Positions 5,420 to 7,606 of a DNA stretch of 7,606 bases are shown in pieces; within the stretch, counting starts at the first letter, position 1; each line of letters opens with the position of its first letter. The position numbers were made by a program, and so were the translations under genes. This DNA comes from an uncultured Porphyromonas sp. (GTDB lineage: Bacteria; Bacteroidota; Bacteroidia; Bacteroidales; Porphyromonadaceae), in contig CAMXXM010000061.1 of NCBI GenBank assembly GCA_947253195.1, forward strand, positions 1 through 7,606. The letters are read 5' to 3'. Under the pieces are notes generated by a model. That model was given only the letters and a program-made list of their open reading frames with translations, was not told the DNA's origin and ran no database searches.

Positions 5420-6838
5420 TCAGGCTTCAGTACGTGTGACAGGGACGTCGGTCTTATTGGGCTTGCACCCCCAGAGGGCGTAGAAGAGGATCCATGCCTC
5501 ACCGATGGCGACGAGGATCCAGGAGATATTCCAGCCGATGCCATCAGCCATGGCACCCTGGATCACAGGGAGGAGCGCACCACCGAAGCAACCCATCATC
5601 AGGATGCCGGAGGCCTTGGAGGTGTAGCGACCGAGGCCATTGAGCGCGAGGGTGAAGGAGGAGGGCCACATCACGGAGTGGAAGAGACCGATGGCGCAGA
5701 GGAAGTAGGGATTCTCCGTCACCATGGCAAGGATCACGAGGATCAGCGCAGCGAGGGCGGCGATCATCAGCTGCGTGCGGGCGCTCACCTTGCTGAGGAA
5801 GCTGCCGACGAAGCGACCGACAAGCAGACCACCCCAGTAGAATGAGGCAAGCGTGGCACCGAGCTTAGCGGCCATGGCGAGGTCATTCATCGCATAGAGG
5901 ACGATATTGGCACCCACGCAGACCTCTACGCCGACGTAGAAGAAGAGGGTCACCAGCCCGAGTGAGAGCTGACGGAAGGACCAGACGCTCTCAGGGAGCT
6001 TCTCATCGCCTGAGGAGACACCCTCGATCTCGGGGAGATTGATGCGGGTGAGGGCAAAGACGATCGCCGCCACGAGGATCATGAGGCAGAGGATCGGCAG
6101 GTAGAGGGAGGTGATATTGACCTCCAGTCCACTCTTGCCGCTAAAGATCACGTAGGCGACGAAGAGCGGACCGAGCGTGGTCATGAGGGAGTTTCCGGTG
6201 CCGGAGATATTCTGACGCTGTACGCCGGTGGTGCCGGGGACGTCGCAGGCGACGAGGTAGGGATTGACCACCGCCTGGAGGTAGGTGAGCGCCGTACCGG
6301 CGACAAAGGCGGCGATGAGGAAGATCCAATAGGCGATCGGGAGAGTCACAGGACCTTGCCAAGTAAGGCCGGTGAAGTCGCCGGACTTGGCGGTATTGAC
6401 GACAAAGTTGCCCGTCTCAGCTGCAGCCGCCTGCATGGCGGCGATGCTGCCCTGCGCCTCAATGGACTTCGCCTCACTGATCGCGTCAGAGAAGCGAGGC
6501 AGGTCAAAGCTGTCGAAGCACCAGGCGGAGCACATATAGATCGCAAAGCCAATGATCAGGATGCCGAGACCGAGTATGAGTGACTTCTTGTACCCATTCT
6601 TCTCGATATACCGGGTACTGATCGGACCCATCACTAAGTAGGCGAGGAAGAAGGCGAAATTGAGCGCCGTCGTCAGCGTATTGGTCATGCTACCTCCCTT
6701 GATGAGGTAGGCGGCCTGCATCGGAGCCTGGAATTGCTGATTGAGGTTGGTGATCAGGCCGATCAGAGCCATCAGCACCACCATGATGATGAAGGGCACC
6801 AAGTAATTGGGCTTCGTCTGATTGTACGTTTTAGTCAT
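5420..6838 (-). CDS. MFS sugar transporter, FHS type (probable glucose/galactose:H+ symporter)
   Basis: 472-aa inner-membrane carrier of the major facilitator superfamily with about 12 hydrophobic helices. The first spans about residues 12-32, the second 53-73 and the third 86-105. The loop after helix 2 has the MFS motif-A pattern (GPISTRYIEKNGYKKS). YLQAVVNPYL at 186-195 and the following RQNISGTGNSLMTTLGP match the hallmark of the fucose/glucose/galactose (FHS) subfamily, whose members import hexose with protons. Its place between galM and galK makes galactose or glucose/galactose the likely substrate. Between helices 3 and 4 there is a long, mainly hydrophilic segment (about 107-163, Ala-rich with several acidic residues), longer than the short loop usual there. 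galM ends 34 bases upstream and galK starts 6 bases downstream, so the three genes are probably one operon. Exact sugar specificity cannot be read from the sequence. Confidence 0.9.
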   Translation of the reverse strand: MTKTYNQTKPNYLVPFIIMVVLMALIGLITNLNQQFQAPMQAAYLIKGGSMTNTLTTALNFAFFLAYLVMGPISTRYIEKNGYKKSLILGLGILIIGFAIYMCSAWCFDSFDLPRFSDAISEAKSIEAQGSIAAMQAAAAETGNFVVNTAKSGDFTGLTWQGPVTLPIAYWIFLIAAFVAGTALTYLQAVVNPYLVACDVPGTTGVQRQNISGTGNSLMTTLGPLFVAYVIFSGKSGLEVNITSLYLPILCLMILVAAIVFALTRINLPEIEGVSSGDEKLPESVWSFRQLSLGLVTLFFYVGVEVCVGANIVLYAMNDLAMAAKLGATLASFYWGGLLVGRFVGSFLSKVSARTQLMIAALAALILVILAMVTENPYFLCAIGLFHSVMWPSSFTLALNGLGRYTSKASGILMMGCFGGALLPVIQGAMADGIGWNISWILVAIGEAWILFYALWGCKPNKTDVPVTRTEA

Positions 6839-6872
6839 AAGCTATTGTGGAAAGTGTTAGTTAAGCGTATGG

Positions 6873-7606
6873 TCAAAGCTCCTCGTCCTCTATCTCCACG
6901 GTGGAGAAGGCGAAGGTGGTCCGACTCTCGTAAGTGTCTCCAGGGCGGAGGACCGTGGAAGGGAAGTCGGGCTTATTGGGCGAGTCGGGGAAGTGCTGTG
7001 TCTCGAAGCAGATCGCTGAGCGGGCGGGGTAGCGGCTGTCGCCCTTTCCCCTCATATTGCCGGTGAGCCAATTGGCGGTATAGATCTGCACGCCGGGCTG
7101 GTCGGTCTGCACCTCCATGGAGATGCCGCTCTTGGGAGAGAAGCAGATGGCGCAGGGTCCGAAGGTACCCGGCTCCTTATCCAGCACCCAGGTATGGTCG
7201 TAGCCATGCGCCTGGAGGAGCTGCTTCTCTTGTCTGTCGATCCGCTCGCCCACCTCATGCCAGTCGAGGAAGTCAAAGGGTGTCCGCTCCACCGCCTCAG
7301 CGGTGCCGAAGGGGATCGCCGTGTCGTCCGTCGGGAGGTACTTCGACCCGAAGAGCCGCAGCATATGGTCGTGGACGGAGGGGTCGCCCTCGCCGGAGAG
7401 ATTGAAGTAGGAGTGGTTGGTGAGATTGACTACCGTCGGCTTGGTCGTAGTCGCCCTGTAGCGTATGTCTAGAGTGCTATCCTCCGTGAGGCAATAGGTC
7501 ACCTCCACCTCCAGCTCCCCCGGGAAGCCCTCCTCACCGTCTGCGGAGGTGTACCGTAGCACGAGCGTGGCGTCATCCCTCTGCTCGGCATCCCAGACAC
7601 GGAAGT
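6873..7606 (-). CDS. galM: Aldose 1-epimerase (galactose mutarotase), 5' end outside window
   Basis: Partial gene: the frame is open to the window edge, so the N-terminus is missing. About 244 residues are visible of an enzyme normally about 340-380 aa long. GalM interconverts the alpha and beta anomers of galactose and glucose and so supplies the alpha anomer used by GalK. The visible part includes DGEEGFPGELEVEVTY, then NLTNHSYFNLSGEG with the likely catalytic acid His (codon 7413-7415), and AICFETQHFPDSPNKPDFPS with the likely catalytic base Glu (codon 7002-7004). The aligned His and Glu are His170 and Glu304 in the Lactococcus enzyme. A GTG at 7562 is internal; homologous sequence (FRVWDAEQRDDATL) continues upstream of it in frame. 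No signal peptide can be judged. It is the first visible gene of the galactose cluster. Confidence 0.94.
   Translation of the reverse strand, partial: FRVWDAEQRDDATLVLRYTSADGEEGFPGELEVEVTYCLTEDSTLDIRYRATTTKPTVVNLTNHSYFNLSGEGDPSVHDHMLRLFGSKYLPTDDTAIPFGTAEAVERTPFDFLDWHEVGERIDRQEKQLLQAHGYDHTWVLDKEPGTFGPCAICFSPKSGISMEVQTDQPGVQIYTANWLTGNMRGKGDSRYPARSAICFETQHFPDSPNKPDFPSTVLRPGDTYESRTTFAFSTVEIEDEEL

Noticed and set aside
4430..5845. Long 471-codon open frame on the plus strand, antisense to galK and the transporter
   Set aside because: It lies opposite two unmistakable genes, and its protein is a composition-driven run of Val/Glu/Gly/His without family motifs. Open antisense frames are expected in high-G+C genes with strong codon bias.
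1..7606. CRISPR array, insertion sequence, toxin-antitoxin or phage genes
   Set aside because: No regularly spaced repeats, transposase motifs, integrase motifs or toxin-like small gene pairs were seen. All clear genes are housekeeping, sugar-use or peptidase genes.

Overview
The window looks like chromosomal DNA of a Bacteroidota (Bacteroidales) bacterium with a fairly high G+C content, plausibly Porphyromonas or a close relative. Four observations support this. The galM / FHS-type sugar transporter / galK cluster and the DUF3109 protein are typical of that phylum. Two candidate promoters carry the Bacteroidota -7 motif TAnnTTTG. Start codons lack clear Shine-Dalgarno sequences. A clostripain-family lipoprotein also fits. 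The genus is an inference, not something the sequence proves.

Every well-supported gene is on the minus strand, so transcription runs from high to low coordinates. From right to left, the first block (about 7606-4186) is a galactose-use cluster: the 3' two-thirds of galM (mutarotase), a 12-helix MFS sugar transporter of the fucose/glucose/galactose type, and galK, ending in a strong intrinsic terminator. The transporter brings the hexose in, GalM equilibrates its anomers, and GalK makes galactose-1-phosphate. galT and galE are not in the window.

The second block (about 4140-1527) is a translation-linked set. rplY (ribosomal protein L25/Ctc) has its own -7 promoter and a leader with two perfect hairpins. 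An intrinsic terminator follows, and its U-run directly touches the start codon of the next gene, a cysteine-rich DUF3109 protein. That gene overlaps pth (peptidyl-tRNA hydrolase) by 8 bases. An Hsp15-like S4 RNA-binding protein with a very acidic tail follows 18 bases later. L25, Pth and Hsp15-like proteins all act on ribosomes, tRNA or stalled translation complexes, so the grouping makes sense.

Between this block and the last gene lies about 360 bases with no convincing gene (1193-1549). It is rich in inverted repeats, including a perfect 9-bp-stem palindrome and a nested hairpin. It is the least explained part of the window and may be an interspersed repeat or a structured RNA. The last gene (1192-200) encodes a C11/clostripain-like cysteine peptidase with a lipoprotein signal. 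The left edge (1-199) is visibly more A/T-rich and holds only one doubtful small ORF on the plus strand.

Most of the window is ordinary housekeeping and sugar metabolism. I see no clear novel multi-gene system. The items most worth checking are the structured intergenic element, the terminator that abuts the DUF3109 start codon, and the insertion in the sugar transporter.
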